A stretch of 64,000 nucleotides of DNA from Jannaschia sp. Os4. GTDB taxonomy: Bacteria > Pseudomonadota > Alphaproteobacteria > Rhodobacterales > Rhodobacteraceae. The notes under the pieces were generated by a model. That model did not search any database. It had not been told where the DNA came from and saw only the letters and a program-made list of their open reading frames with translations. Of this stretch, positions 50,396-61,817 are shown one piece after another (position 1 is the stretch's first letter; every line of letters starts with the position of its first letter). A program made the position numbers and the translations under genes. The stretch is from contig NZ_JAFCAR010000003.1 in the NCBI RefSeq assembly GCF_016820245.1, positions 639,001 to 703,000 on the forward strand, written 5' to 3'.

Positions 50396-51798
50396 ATGAG
50401 ACTTCCGTCCCTCGCCGCCGCGACGCTCCTCGCGCTCTCCTCGCCCGCCGCGGCCGACCTGCTGATACGCGGGGCGCGCGTGGTGGACGTGGAGGCCGGC
50501 ACCGCCGCGCGCCTCGACGTCCGCGTCGAGGACGGGACCATCGCGGCCGTCGGCCCCGGGCTCCCCGCCGAAGGCGCGGAGCCGTTCGACGCGGAGGGCC
50601 TCTGGCTGATCCCCGGCCTGTGGGACGCGCATGTCCACGTCTTCAGCTCCCCGGACGAGCCGGACGTCGCGCTGCCCCTGCACGTCCTGCACGGCGTCAC
50701 CGGCATCCGCGACATGGGCGCGCTCTGGCCGGTCGAGGATCAGCTGGCCCTCGCGGCGGACCTGGAGGACGGCACCCGCGCGGGGCCCCGCCTCGTGGTG
50801 TCGGGCGCATGGGTCGACGCGCCGCCGGGCTCGTGGCCGGGCATGTTCCTCGCCGCCACGCCGGTCGAGGCGCGGGCCGCCGTGGACCGCATCGCCGCCG
50901 AGGGCTGGACGGCGGTGAAGGCCTACTCGATGCTCGCCCCCGCGACCTACCGAGCCTTGGCCGAAGCGGCCGACGCACACGACCTCCCGCTGGTGGGCCA
51001 CGTTCCCGAGACGGTGACGATCCGCGACGCGCTCGCGGCCGGGCAGGCGGGCGTCGCGCATTGGGGCCGGGTCACGCGCGGCTGTGCGACCGCCGAGGCG
51101 GCGACCGTGGCCGATGCCCGCGCGGCGCTGGCCTCCGACGATCCCATGCCTGCCCTGCTCGCCGCGATGGCCCGGCAGGACGCGCCCGTGCGGGCCACGT
51201 GGGACGCGGCGCGCTGCCGTGCGCTGCTGGCCGACATGGCGGCGGCGGGGATGCACGTGACGCCCACCTTCGTGGTGGCCGACTTCTACCTCGGGCGCCG
51301 CCCGCTGCCCGACGCGCCCCGGATGCGGACGCTGCCCGCGGCGGTGCGCGCCGCATGGGAGGAGCCCGACTTCCGGCTGGAGGCAATGACCGACGACTTG
51401 CGCGCCTCGGCCGACGCCGCGATCGCGCTGGACCGGCGGACCTTCGCGCTCGCGGTCGAGGCGGGCGTCCCGATCCTCGCGGGGACGGACGCCTCGTTCG
51501 CCAACCCGTGGATCTTCCACGGCGCCTCGCTGCCCGACGAGCTGGCGCGCTACGTGGCGGCGGGCATGACGCCCCGCCAAGCCCTCTTCGCGGCCACCGC
51601 GGCGGCGCCGCGCTTCCTCGGGCTGGCGGACCAGGATGGGCGCATCGCGCCGGGGCGGCGGGCGGACCTCGTGCTGCTGGGCGGCGACCCGCTGTCGGAC
51701 ATCGGCGCGGTGCGCGACGTGCGGGCGGTGGTGCTGCGCGGACAACTGCTCGACCGTCCGGCGCTGAACCGGATGCGCGCCGGGCTGGAGGGGCGGCC

Positions 51799-51802
<4 letters not shown>
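50396..51802 (+). CDS. Amidohydrolase-family metal-dependent hydrolase, exported
   Basis: A 468-residue enzyme with a Sec signal (RLPSLAAATLLALSSPAAAD). LLIRGARVVDVEAGTAARLDV and LIPGLWDAHVHVFSS hold the HxH metal motif. The carbamylated-lysine or Lys ligand region is WTAVKAYSM, then VGHVPETVT, and the Asp ligand is in ILAGTDASFANPW. The C-terminal sandwich begins at GRIAPGRRADLVLLGGDPL. Such exported enzymes may hydrolyse dipeptides or lactone/amide compounds; the substrate is unknown. The stop codon overlaps that of the opposite-strand ATPase gene. Confidence 0.88.
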
Positions 51803-54480
<2,678 letters not shown>

Positions 54481-54554
54481 CGCCGGTCCCTCCGTCGCGG
54501 TCCGCTCGTCGCGGGCCATCCGGCGCACCCAGCCACGGGCGCCGCGCCGCCGCC

Positions 54555-54602
54555 TTGACCCGGCGCAAGTGGCCGCCGCGCGGCGCGCTTGACGGACGTC
54601 AA
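54555..54602. promoter_or_regulatory. Two Crp/Fnr-type boxes between the ATPase and phasin-like genes
   Basis: TTGAC-GGAC-GTCAA at 54589-54602 is a perfect site centred 61.5 bases before the phasin-like gene. TTGAC-CCGG-CGCAA at 54555-54568 is degenerate and centred about 81.5 bases before the ATPase gene. Both genes are divergent, so each could use one of the boxes. Confidence 0.7.
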
Positions 54603-54656
54603 GGCGGACCCCGCGGAGATCGGCGCAGGGTTCGGTGCGGTCTTGGAGGACATGAC

Positions 54657-55121
54657 ATGGCCAAGAAGACGACGACCGACGCCCAAGCCGGCGACCGAGC
54701 CGGAGAGACGGCCCACGGGGCCGACGCGAAGGACGGCCTGCCGAGCATGCTGGACTGGTTTCGCGCGGCGGCATGGCCGGTGCCCGACAGCGCGGTGGCC
54801 CCGGCCTCGGCCGGATGGCGGCATCGTCCCGTCGCGGAGGGCATGGGCACGACGCTGGACTCGCTAGCCCAGATGCAGGCCGAGATGGCCCGCTTCGGCG
54901 CCCGGCGCATGCACCGCGCCTTGGAGGCGCAGGCGGCGTTCCAGAGATGCCGGACGCCGGCCGATCTCCTCGAGGCCCGCCGCGCCTACGTGGCGGGGCT
55001 CTCGGAGGACTATGCCGACGAGTGGATGCGGCTCGTGGGCTACGGCATGCGTTGCGCGCTGGGCCAGCCGGTCCCGCCGCCGCCCGCCCCGGAGGGCGAG
55101 CGTCACGCGACCCCCCTCTGA
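54657..55121 (+). CDS. Phasin-family-like protein
   Basis: A 154-residue protein with a Lys/Thr/Ala-rich start (AKKTTTDAQAGDRAGE) and an amphipathic helix pattern LDSLAQMQAEMARFGARRMHRALEAQAAFQRCRTPADLLEARRAYV then EDYADEWMRLVGYGM, which is the usual phasin core: the L..Q......R.......Q..F..C....DL......F.......Y pattern. Phasins coat polyhydroxyalkanoate granules. TGGAGGA lies 6 bases before the ATG. A perfect Crp/Fnr box precedes it. Confidence 0.78.
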   Translation: MAKKTTTDAQAGDRAGETAHGADAKDGLPSMLDWFRAAAWPVPDSAVAPASAGWRHRPVAEGMGTTLDSLAQMQAEMARFGARRMHRALEAQAAFQRCRTPADLLEARRAYVAGLSEDYADEWMRLVGYGMRCALGQPVPPPPAPEGERHATPL

Positions 55122-55184
55122 GCGCGGGCGGTCGAGACCTCGGGCTCCGGGCAGGCCGCCGGGATGCCGCGCCGCCGCCCGACC

Positions 55185-55200
55185 GCCCCTACGGAGGGGC
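55185..55200 (+). terminator. Hairpin after the phasin-like gene
   Basis: GCCCCT-ACGG-AGGGGC is a perfect 6-base stem followed by CTTTC. It lies 63 bases after the phasin-like gene and 20 bases before the next ATG; it may end or attenuate the transcript. Confidence 0.45.
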
Positions 55201-55220
55201 CTTTCGAGAAGGAGACGACC

Positions 55221-55415
55221 ATGGATGCGAACGTTGGAAGGATCGACCGCTGGGTCCGGATCCTGCTGGGGGTCGCGCTGATCTACGCGGGGGGCTTCGC
55301 GATGGAGGGCGGCCCGTGGGCGGTGCTGGCGATCTGCGCGGGCATCGTGCTCCTCGCCACGGGCACGGCGGCGCGCTGCCTGCTCTACAAGCCGTTCGGG
55401 ATCGACACGCGCTAG
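55221..55415 (+). CDS. DUF2892-family small membrane protein
   Basis: A 64-residue protein with NVGRIDRWVRILLGVALIYAGG and ICAGIVLLATGTAARCLLYKPFGIDTR: two membrane helices followed by the C-terminal C-LY-PFGI(D/N)T ending that is characteristic of DUF2892 (the membrane part of YgaP-like rhodaneses). AAGGAG precedes the ATG. The conserved cysteine may handle sulfur, as with the YgaP family, but the function is not shown. Its stop overlaps that of mlaD on the other strand. Confidence 0.88.
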   Translation: MDANVGRIDRWVRILLGVALIYAGGFAMEGGPWAVLAICAGIVLLATGTAARCLLYKPFGIDTR

Positions 55416-56851
55416 CGCCCGAGCAGCAGGACCGACGGGTCGCGCGCGATCCTCTGGGCGAGGCGGCGCGCGGCCTCGGCGGCCTCGGCCATGTCGCGCA
55501 GCGCGCGGTCGAGGTTGGGCAGGGTCCGGTCCGCGCGGTCGATGGCCGCGTCGGCCCGCCCGATCGCGGCGCCCGCCGCCCGCGCGGCCGCGCGCGCCTC
55601 GCCCAAGAGCGCGGCGGCCTCCCCGGCGAGGGGGGCGGCCTGGGCGGCCACCTCCTCCACCGAGCCCGCCAGTTGCGTGCCCGCCGCGCCCAAGGCCGCG
55701 GCGGCGGGCGCCACCTCCGCCGCGACGCCGGCCACCGCGTCCGAGGCCGTCCCCACGGAGCGCGCCGCCGCCGCGACGGCGTCCACGGCCGGGCCGCCTT
55801 GGTCCAGCGTCGCCCGCGCCGCCTCCCCCGCGCCCGCGACCGCGTCGAGGGCCGCGGCGCCGCGGTCGGCGAGTTCGGGCAAGCGCGTGGCGGCGAGATC
55901 CTCGACGACGCCCGCCGCGCCGCGCAGGTCGGAGAGGGCGGAGGGCAGGTCGGCGCGCAGGACGGCCACGACCTCCCGCGCGGCGGCCACGGCCGGCGCA
56001 GCGTCGGCGACCGTGCGGCCCGCCGCCGCCACCGCCGCGATCGCGTCCTCCGCACCGTCCAGCGCGGCGTGGCCCCGCGCGGCGGCGGCGGACACCTCGA
56101 GCAGCGTGTCCTCCGCCCGCGCCGCGAGGGCGGGGAGGGTCGCCTCGGTCGTGCTGCGAAGCGATGTCGCCAAGGCCCCGGCCTCCGCCGCAGCCGCCTC
56201 GACCTCCGCCACCGCATCGGGCAATCCCTGCAACGCGGGTGCGAGATCGCGCCCGATCCCGCCGAGGTCAGCGGCCAGCGCCCCCACCTCGCCCAACCGC
56301 TCCGCCGCCCGCTCCAGATCGGCCAGCACCCGCGCCACCCGCTCGGCGTTCGCGGGCGTCGCGAAGGCGCGCAGGTCGCCCACCAGCGCGCGCGCCTCCT
56401 CCAAGAGCGCCGGGGCCTCGTCGGCCAAGGTCTCCACCGCCCCGCGCGCCGCCGTCAGCACCGGCACGCCGTCCGGCCCCTCGGGCAGCGGCGGGGCGCG
56501 GGGGTCGCCTCCCTCGAGCGCCACCACCGCCACGCCGGTCACGCCCTGCGTCGACAGGCGCGCCACCGCGTCCGTCCGCAGCGGCACCTCCTCCAGCACG
56601 TCGATCTCCACGCGGATAAGCCCCGTGCCCGCGGGGTCCAGCGCCATCGTCGCCACCTCGCCCACCGGCAGGCCGTTGTAGCGCACCTCCGACGCGGTCC
56701 CGAGGCCGGACACGTCGGGGAACACGACCGCGTAGCGCGCGGTGCGACGCCCGGGGTCGTAGTCCGTCAGCCAGACCAGCAGCGCCGCGCCCAAGGCGAG
56801 GCCCGCGAGCACGAAGGCGGCGATCAGGGCGTAGGGGGCGCTGCGCTCCAT
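55412..56851 (-). CDS. mlaD: MCE-domain protein, MlaD-like (lipid-transport substrate-binding component)
   Basis: A 479-residue protein. It has one N-terminal membrane anchor (PYALIAAFVLAGLALGAALLVWL), one MCE domain at about residues 38-120 (YAVVFPDVSGLGTASEVRYNGLPVGEV) and then a long Ala-rich helical part with regularly spaced residues, which probably forms a tunnel or coiled coil like that of YebT/Mce proteins. E. coli MlaD is only about 180 residues; this is the longer form usual in alphaproteobacteria (PqiB-like helical barrel). It acts in the periplasm with MlaE and MlaF to move phospholipids between membranes. It is the last gene of usp-mlaE-mlaF-mlaD. Confidence 0.88.
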   Translation of the reverse strand: MERSAPYALIAAFVLAGLALGAALLVWLTDYDPGRRTARYAVVFPDVSGLGTASEVRYNGLPVGEVATMALDPAGTGLIRVEIDVLEEVPLRTDAVARLSTQGVTGVAVVALEGGDPRAPPLPEGPDGVPVLTAARGAVETLADEAPALLEEARALVGDLRAFATPANAERVARVLADLERAAERLGEVGALAADLGGIGRDLAPALQGLPDAVAEVEAAAAEAGALATSLRSTTEATLPALAARAEDTLLEVSAAAARGHAALDGAEDAIAAVAAAGRTVADAAPAVAAAREVVAVLRADLPSALSDLRGAAGVVEDLAATRLPELADRGAAALDAVAGAGEAARATLDQGGPAVDAVAAAARSVGTASDAVAGVAAEVAPAAAALGAAGTQLAGSVEEVAAQAAPLAGEAAALLGEARAAARAAGAAIGRADAAIDRADRTLPNLDRALRDMAEAAEAARRLAQRIARDPSVLLLGR

Positions 56852-56852
56852 C

Positions 56853-57611
56853 TCAGGCGCCGAAGGCCGCGCGCCCGCGCGGCCCCCCGAAGTAGCGCTC
56901 GATCCACGGGTGCCCGATGGCGCGCAGCTCCGGCACGGTGCCCACGGCGACGACGCGCTTGTCGGCCAGCACCGCGACGCGGTCGCAGATCGCCGCGAGG
57001 CTGTCGAGGTCGTGGGTCACGAAGAACACCGACAGGTCGAGCGCCGCCCGCAGGTCGAGGATCAGCCGGTCGAAGGCCGACGCCCCGATCGGGTCCAGCC
57101 CCGCCGTCGGCTCGTCGAGGAACACGAGCTCAGGGTCCAATGCGAGCGCGCGGGCGAGCCCCGCGCGCTTGCGCATCCCGCCCGAGATCTCCGAGGGGCG
57201 CAGGTCCGCCGCCTCGGGCGGCAGCCCGGCGAGCGCGAGCTTCAGCTCGGCCGCGCCCGAGCTGGTGCGCGGGTCGAGATGGGGGAGGCGCTCGCGCATG
57301 GGGGCCTCGACGTTCTGGCGCAGCGTCAGGGAGGAGAAGAGCGCGCCGTCCTGGAACATGATCCCGGTTCGCCGCAGCGCGGCACGGCGCTCCGCCTCGG
57401 ACGCGGCATCCATCCGCGTCCCCAGCAGGTCGATCCGCCCCGCGCGCGGCGCGACGAGGCCGATGACGGCGCGCATCAGCACCGACTTGCCCGTCCCCGA
57501 GCCGCCGACCACGCCGAGGATCTCGCCGCGCCGCATCTCCAGCGACAGGTTCTCGTGGACCGTACGGTCGCCGAAGCCGGTCACGAGGCCGTCGATGGAC
57601 AGGACGCTCAT
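56853..57611 (-). CDS. mlaF: ABC transporter ATP-binding protein, MlaF-like
   Basis: A 252-residue ATPase. Walker A is VVGGSGTGKSVLMR, the Q-loop MFQDGALFSSLT, the signature ISGGMRKRAGLARAL with Walker B ELVFLDEPTAGLDPIGA, and the H-loop FFVTHDLDSLAAI. This is the Mla/Ttg2A family pattern, which is distinguished by the ISGGMRKR loop. The ATG at 57611 overlaps the mlaE stop (ATGA). It drives phospholipid transport with MlaE and MlaD. Confidence 0.94.
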   Translation of the reverse strand: MSVLSIDGLVTGFGDRTVHENLSLEMRRGEILGVVGGSGTGKSVLMRAVIGLVAPRAGRIDLLGTRMDAASEAERRAALRRTGIMFQDGALFSSLTLRQNVEAPMRERLPHLDPRTSSGAAELKLALAGLPPEAADLRPSEISGGMRKRAGLARALALDPELVFLDEPTAGLDPIGASAFDRLILDLRAALDLSVFFVTHDLDSLAAICDRVAVLADKRVVAVGTVPELRAIGHPWIERYFGGPRGRAAFGA

Positions 57612-58645
57612 ACGCCCAGCACCGCGAAGAGGATCGAGAAGGCCGCGTCCGCCACGATCACGAGGAAGATCGCCACCACCACGGCGCGCGAGGTCATGCG
57701 CCCGAGGCTCTCGGCGTCCGAGCCGACCTGCAGCCCGAACCAGCAGCCCGTCAGCCCCACGATCAGCGCGAAGGCGGGCGCCTTGACCAGCCCCACGAGG
57801 TAGTGCCCCACGCCGATCGACGCCTCCATCCGCGCGGCGAAGACGCCGGGCGTGACGCCCAGCTCCGCCCAAGCCATCGCCGCGCCCCCCACGAGGCCCG
57901 CCACGTCCGCCGCCACCGTCAGGAGCGGCAGCGCGAGGACGAGGGCGAGGATGCGGGGCAGGGCGAGGACGGCGACCGGGTCGAGGCCCAGCGTGCGCAG
58001 CGCGTCCACCTCCTCGCGCATTTTCATGGACCCGATCGCGGCGGTGAAGGCCGCGCCCGACCGGCCCGCGACGATGATCGCCGTCAGCAGGACGCCCAGT
58101 TCGCGCAGCACGGAGATGGCGATCAGGTCCACCACGAAGACCTGCGCCCCGAACTGGCGCAGTTGCGCCGCGCCTTGGAAGGCGAGGACCACGCCGATCA
58201 GGAAGGCCATCAGCGCCACGATGGGGATCGCGCTGAGCCCCGTCTCGCGCAGGTGGTGGACGGTGGAGGTAAGGCGCAGCGCCTGCGGATGGCGCGGAAG
58301 CGTGGCGGCCAGCACCAGCACGCGCCCGAAGAAGGCGAGGCCCGCCACCGCGCGGCGCCACGCGTCGCGCAGGTCCGGCAGGGCGGGGCGCCGGGGCGCG
58401 GGCGGGGCGGGCGGCGGCATCGCCTCCGCGGCGAGGTCGATCAGCGCCGCCACCCCCGGCGCCGCGCCGGTCAGCCGCGCGGGCCCCAGCGTGGCGAGGA
58501 ACCACGCCCCCGCCATGTCCACACGCACGAGGCCGGAAAGGTCCAGCGGCCCCGCCTCCGGCCCCAGCGCGTCCCGCAGGGCGTCGATCCGATCCAGCGT
58601 CAGCACGTCGTCCCCGATTAGGTCGCGCAGGCGGGGTGGGGGCAT
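57608..58645 (-). CDS. mlaE: ABC transporter permease MlaE with N-terminal STAS-like domain
   Basis: A 345-residue permease. The first 75 residues are soluble and STAS-like (LDLSGLVRVDMAGAWFLATLGP), resembling MlaB fused to the permease; there is no separate mlaB gene here. The membrane part carries LIGVVLAFQGAAQLRQFGAQVFVVDLIAISVLRELG and GRSGAAFTAAIGSMKMREEVDALRTLG, the conserved MlaE family region. It belongs to the alphaproteobacterial fused form. The preceding universal stress protein gene ends 9 bases upstream. Confidence 0.94.
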   Translation of the reverse strand: MPPPRLRDLIGDDVLTLDRIDALRDALGPEAGPLDLSGLVRVDMAGAWFLATLGPARLTGAAPGVAALIDLAAEAMPPPAPPAPRRPALPDLRDAWRRAVAGLAFFGRVLVLAATLPRHPQALRLTSTVHHLRETGLSAIPIVALMAFLIGVVLAFQGAAQLRQFGAQVFVVDLIAISVLRELGVLLTAIIVAGRSGAAFTAAIGSMKMREEVDALRTLGLDPVAVLALPRILALVLALPLLTVAADVAGLVGGAAMAWAELGVTPGVFAARMEASIGVGHYLVGLVKAPAFALIVGLTGCWFGLQVGSDAESLGRMTSRAVVVAIFLVIVADAAFSILFAVLGV

Positions 58646-58654
58646 CGGCCGGCC

Positions 58655-59497
58655 TCACCGGGAGAACAGCACGGGCATGCGCGTCTGCCGCAGCAGGTCA
58701 CGCGACACCGCGCCGAGCAGCAGGTCGTAGGCGCGCGAATGGCCGTAGGCCCCGACCGCAAGGAGGTCCGCGTCGAAGTCGTGCGCCGCCTCCTCCAGGG
58801 CGGCGGCGACAGAGGGCACGTCGTCATGGCGCGCGATCTCAACCGCATGGCCGTGGCGGGACAGGGCGGCGGCCACGTCCTCCATCGGCTCGTCGGGGCG
58901 GGCGATGCGTCCGGGCGGGGCGACGGGGCCATAGGCCACGAGCTGCACCGCCGCGCCGGGGGCGAGGAGGCGGCGCAGGTCGTGCAGCACGCGCGCCGCC
59001 TGCGCCGTGTCGCGCCAGCCGACCACTGCCCGTCCGACCGCGCCCATCCGCGCGCCCTCCGGCACGACCAGCACGGGACGCCCGCCGTGGCGGATCACCT
59101 CCTCCTGCACGAAGCGGCGCTGATATTCGTCGCGCGCGTCCTCGGCCGCGCCCATGACCACGAGGTCGGAGGTGCGCGCCGCGTCGACATAGCGGTCCGC
59201 CGACTGCTCCCCCATCGCCGAGAGCAGCCGCCACTCGGCGCGCGGCCCGAGGTCGCCGGTCGCCGCGCGGAAGGCCGCCTCCAGCCGCCCGGCCGCATCG
59301 GTCTGCTCGGCCTCGATCTTCCGATAGACCGATTTCGGCAACTCCACGCGGAAGCTCGGGTAGTGGATGAGCCCCTCCGTCGCGTGCAGCCCCGTCAGAT
59401 GGGCGTCCGCGGTCCTGGCCAGCGCGGCGGCGGCCTCGCAGACGGCGGCGGCGCCGCCCTCGTCGGTGAGGCAGGCGAGGATGGTCTTAGGGGTCAC
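58655..59497 (-). CDS. Universal stress protein, tandem-domain
   Basis: A 280-residue protein with two UspA folds. TILACLTDEGGAAAVCEAAAALARTADAHLTGLHATEG begins the first; the second ends with the nucleotide-binding-like LLAVGAYGHSRAYDLLLGAVSRDLLRQTRMPVLFS, close to the G-2x-G-9x-G(S/T) consensus. It is the first gene of the usp-mlaEFD operon. A perfect Crp/Fnr box lies 63.5 bases upstream. Confidence 0.92.
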   Translation of the reverse strand: MTPKTILACLTDEGGAAAVCEAAAALARTADAHLTGLHATEGLIHYPSFRVELPKSVYRKIEAEQTDAAGRLEAAFRAATGDLGPRAEWRLLSAMGEQSADRYVDAARTSDLVVMGAAEDARDEYQRRFVQEEVIRHGGRPVLVVPEGARMGAVGRAVVGWRDTAQAARVLHDLRRLLAPGAAVQLVAYGPVAPPGRIARPDEPMEDVAAALSRHGHAVEIARHDDVPSVAAALEEAAHDFDADLLAVGAYGHSRAYDLLLGAVSRDLLRQTRMPVLFSR

Positions 59498-59553
59498 GAC
59501 GGGATCCTCCGCGGATGTCGTCCCACCGATAGGGTCCGCACCGCGCGGGGCGT

Positions 59554-59567
59554 TTGACGGGCGTCAA
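59554..59567. promoter_or_regulatory. Crp/Fnr-type box before the usp-mlaEFD operon
   Basis: TTGAC-GGGC-GTCAA is a perfect inverted repeat centred 63.5 bases before the start of the universal stress protein gene on the minus strand. The region 59568-59824, between it and the DUF3775 gene, holds no recognisable gene. Confidence 0.75.
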
Positions 59568-59824
59568 CGCGGACGCGGCGCGCATGTGCGATGGGGGGGC
59601 GCCCCGCGGTCGGAGGGTTCCGAGGGCCTTCCCGTCCCGCGCGCGGCGGCCGCCGTCGCAGCGGCGCACCCGACCTTCGTCCCGGTGCCGGGACGGACCG
59701 CGAACCTCGCCCTCGCCTCCCTTGGCGCGGGCGCCTTCGCCGACGCGGCCTCGGCCGCCCTCGTCCCGCGCGCGGACCCCGCGCGGGGCGTGGACATGCG
59801 GGGTCCCGGCCCGGAGGCCCGACC

Positions 59825-60220
59825 ATGACCGAACTCGAGATCCCCGCCCCTTTCCTGAGGATGCTCATCGACCAGCTCCGTGCGCGGGGCGCCCGCGCCG
59901 GACGGACCGGCGCCCGCGGCGGCGAGGCGGAGGCGATGGCCCTGTTCGAGACCGGCCCCGGCGACCTGCGCGAGGCGGAGCTGCGCGCCGAGATCGACGC
60001 GCTCGACGCCGACCACCGGCACGAACTGGTCGCGCTCCTATGGACGGGACGGGGCGACTTCGCGGAGGGCGAGTGGCCCGAGGCCGTGGCACTGGCCGCC
60101 GAGCGCGACGTCGGCCCCACCGCCGACTACGTGCTGGGCCAGCCGGAGGCGGCGGACCTGATCGCCGCCGGGCTGGAGGAGTTGGGTCACGACCACCTCG
60201 TGGCGGATGGCGCCTATTGA
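59825..60220 (+). CDS. DUF3775-family protein
   Basis: A 131-residue protein: TELEIPAPFLRMLIDQLRARGA, then ELRAEIDALDADHRHELVALLWTGRGDFAEGEWPEAVALA and YVLGQPEAADLIAAGLEELGHD, which is the DUF3775 pattern of alphaproteobacterial proteins (DL..fI..LD.d.q.eLvaL.WlGRGdf....W). The function is unknown. The ATG at 59825 is the first plausible start; the longer upstream open frame is not coding-like. Its stop overlaps a Crp/Fnr box for the following stress-protein gene. Confidence 0.85.
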   Translation: MTELEIPAPFLRMLIDQLRARGARAGRTGARGGEAEAMALFETGPGDLREAELRAEIDALDADHRHELVALLWTGRGDFAEGEWPEAVALAAERDVGPTADYVLGQPEAADLIAAGLEELGHDHLVADGAY

Positions 60221-60230
60221 CGGGGGTCAA
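60217..60230. promoter_or_regulatory. Crp/Fnr-type box before the second universal stress protein gene
   Basis: TTGAC-GGGG-GTCAA is a perfect inverted repeat centred 65.5 bases before the next ATG. It overlaps the stop codon of the DUF3775 gene. Confidence 0.75.
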
Positions 60231-60288
60231 GGCCCGGATCCGCACGCGGGTCCACCCTCACGGGGCAACCGATGACGAGGGCCGAGCC

Positions 60289-61125
60289 ATGACCATCAAG
60301 ACCCTTCTCGCCTGCATGCTGGACCAGTCCGGGGGAGCGACCCTCGCCGCCGCCGGCACGGCGCTGGCGGACCGCTTCGGGGCCCATCTGACCGGCCTCC
60401 ACACGCTGGAGGCGGTGATCGTCTATCCGGGGATCGGCATGTACGTCCCCGGCCCGACCTTCGAGCTGTTCAACGAGGCCCAGAAGGCCGAGGGCGCGGC
60501 GATCCGCAAGGTCTTCGACGAGGCGGTCCGCCGGGCCGCCGTCACCGGCGAGTGGCGCGAGGTCCATTCCGGCGCGGCGGACGCCTCCGAGCGGATGATC
60601 GAGAGCGCGCGGGCGGCGGACCTCGTCCTGATGGCACGTCCGGACTCGGTCGTGGACCGGCCGAACCAGCGGCACGCCTTCGGGCGCGTGGTTCGCGAGG
60701 GCGGGCGCCCCGTGCTGCTGGTCCCGCCGGGGGGCTTGGGGGACGGGATCGGCAAGCGGGTGGTCCTCGCCCATGCGGCGACGCGCGAGTCCGCGCGCGC
60801 GGCCTTCGACATGCTGCCGCTGCTCCGGCCCGGCTGCGACGTCCACGTGGTCCACGTGGGCGACGAGCGCGACGAGTTGCGGGACGCCGCGATGACGGAG
60901 CTCAGCAGCGCGCTCAGCCGGCACGGCCACGGCGTGACCATGACCCACCGCGCCCGCCACGGCGACGGCGTGGCGGACGTCCTCATGCGCGAGGCCCCAG
61001 AGGTAGGCGCCGACCTGATCGCGGCGGGCGCCTTCGGGCATTCGCGGACCTACGACTTCTTCGTGGGCGCGACGACCGGCGCGCTGATGCGCGAGAGCGA
61101 GGTGCCGGTCCTGTTCTCGACGTGA
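60289..61125 (+). CDS. Universal stress protein, tandem-domain (second copy)
   Basis: A 278-residue protein with two UspA folds: TIKTLLACMLDQSGGATLAAAGTALADRFGAHLTGLHTLEAVI at the start and LIAAGAFGHSRTYDFFVGATTGALMRESEVPVLFS at the end, similar to the paralogue at 58655-59497. The two are only about 800 bases apart in opposite directions, so a duplication with inversion is likely. A Crp/Fnr box precedes it. Its 3' end overlaps the end of the opposite-strand endonuclease-like gene. Confidence 0.9.
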   Translation: MTIKTLLACMLDQSGGATLAAAGTALADRFGAHLTGLHTLEAVIVYPGIGMYVPGPTFELFNEAQKAEGAAIRKVFDEAVRRAAVTGEWREVHSGAADASERMIESARAADLVLMARPDSVVDRPNQRHAFGRVVREGGRPVLLVPPGGLGDGIGKRVVLAHAATRESARAAFDMLPLLRPGCDVHVVHVGDERDELRDAAMTELSSALSRHGHGVTMTHRARHGDGVADVLMREAPEVGADLIAAGAFGHSRTYDFFVGATTGALMRESEVPVLFST

Positions 61126-61817
61126 CCGGGGCCGGTCCGCGGGGGCCAGTCGAGGTCCACCCAGACGGGCAGGTGGTCGGAGGCGCGCCGCGCCTCCGGC
61201 GACCGCCCGACGCCGCCGCCGCGCAGCGCGAGGCCGCCGCCCAGCCCGATCCGGTCCAGCGCGGCGATCGGGCGGGCCGCATGGAAGGACCGGCCCGGCG
61301 AGACGAGGTCCAGCCCCTCGTCGAGCGGCTCCAGCCCCCGGCGCGCCGACCATTCGTTGAGGTCCCCCGCGACGAGGACGGCCCCGCTTCCCTCCATTCG
61401 ACGCATCAGGGCGGTGGCCTGCGCACGCCGGTCCCGGCGGCGCAGCCCGAGATGGGTGGCGGCGACGGCGAGGTCGCGCCCGCCCGCGCGCAGATGGGCG
61501 AGGACCGCGCCCCGCAGCTCCAGCCCCGGCAGGTCGATCCCCTCCCAACCGACGACGTCCACGCCCGGCGCGAGCAGGACGGCGTTGCCGTGCCGCCCGA
61601 GGCTGCCGCCCGTGCCCGCGGGGACGACGCGCCAGCCCGCCCGCTCCAAGAGGGCGTGGGGCAGGGCGGCGGGGCGGTCCCCGAGCCGGAGGTCGGCCTC
61701 CTGCAGAGCGACGACATGGGCGCCGAGGCCGCCGAGGACCCGGAGGATGCGGGCGGGGTCGCGCCGCCAATCGAGGCCGACGGCCTTGCGGATGTTGTAG
61801 GAGGCGACCCGGAGCAG
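61050..61817 (-). CDS. Endonuclease/exonuclease/phosphatase-family protein
   Basis: About 255 residues of EEP fold are clear: LLRVASYNIRKAVGLDW (Asn metal site), HVVALQEADLRLG (catalytic Glu), VAATHLGLRRRD, LVAGDLNEWSARRG (Asp/Asn pair) and RRASDHLPVWVDLDW (catalytic Asp-His). The family includes phosphodiesterases and DNases. No ATG, GTG or TTG lies near the domain start; the CTG at 61817 is used as the marked boundary, and the true start is uncertain. The 3' end overlaps the stress-protein gene by 76 bases. It is head-to-head with the membrane protein gene. Confidence 0.75.
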   Translation of the reverse strand: MLRVASYNIRKAVGLDWRRDPARILRVLGGLGAHVVALQEADLRLGDRPAALPHALLERAGWRVVPAGTGGSLGRHGNAVLLAPGVDVVGWEGIDLPGLELRGAVLAHLRAGGRDLAVAATHLGLRRRDRRAQATALMRRMEGSGAVLVAGDLNEWSARRGLEPLDEGLDLVSPGRSFHAARPIAALDRIGLGGGLALRGGGVGRSPEARRASDHLPVWVDLDWPPRTGPGHVENRTGTSLSRISAPVVAPTKKS

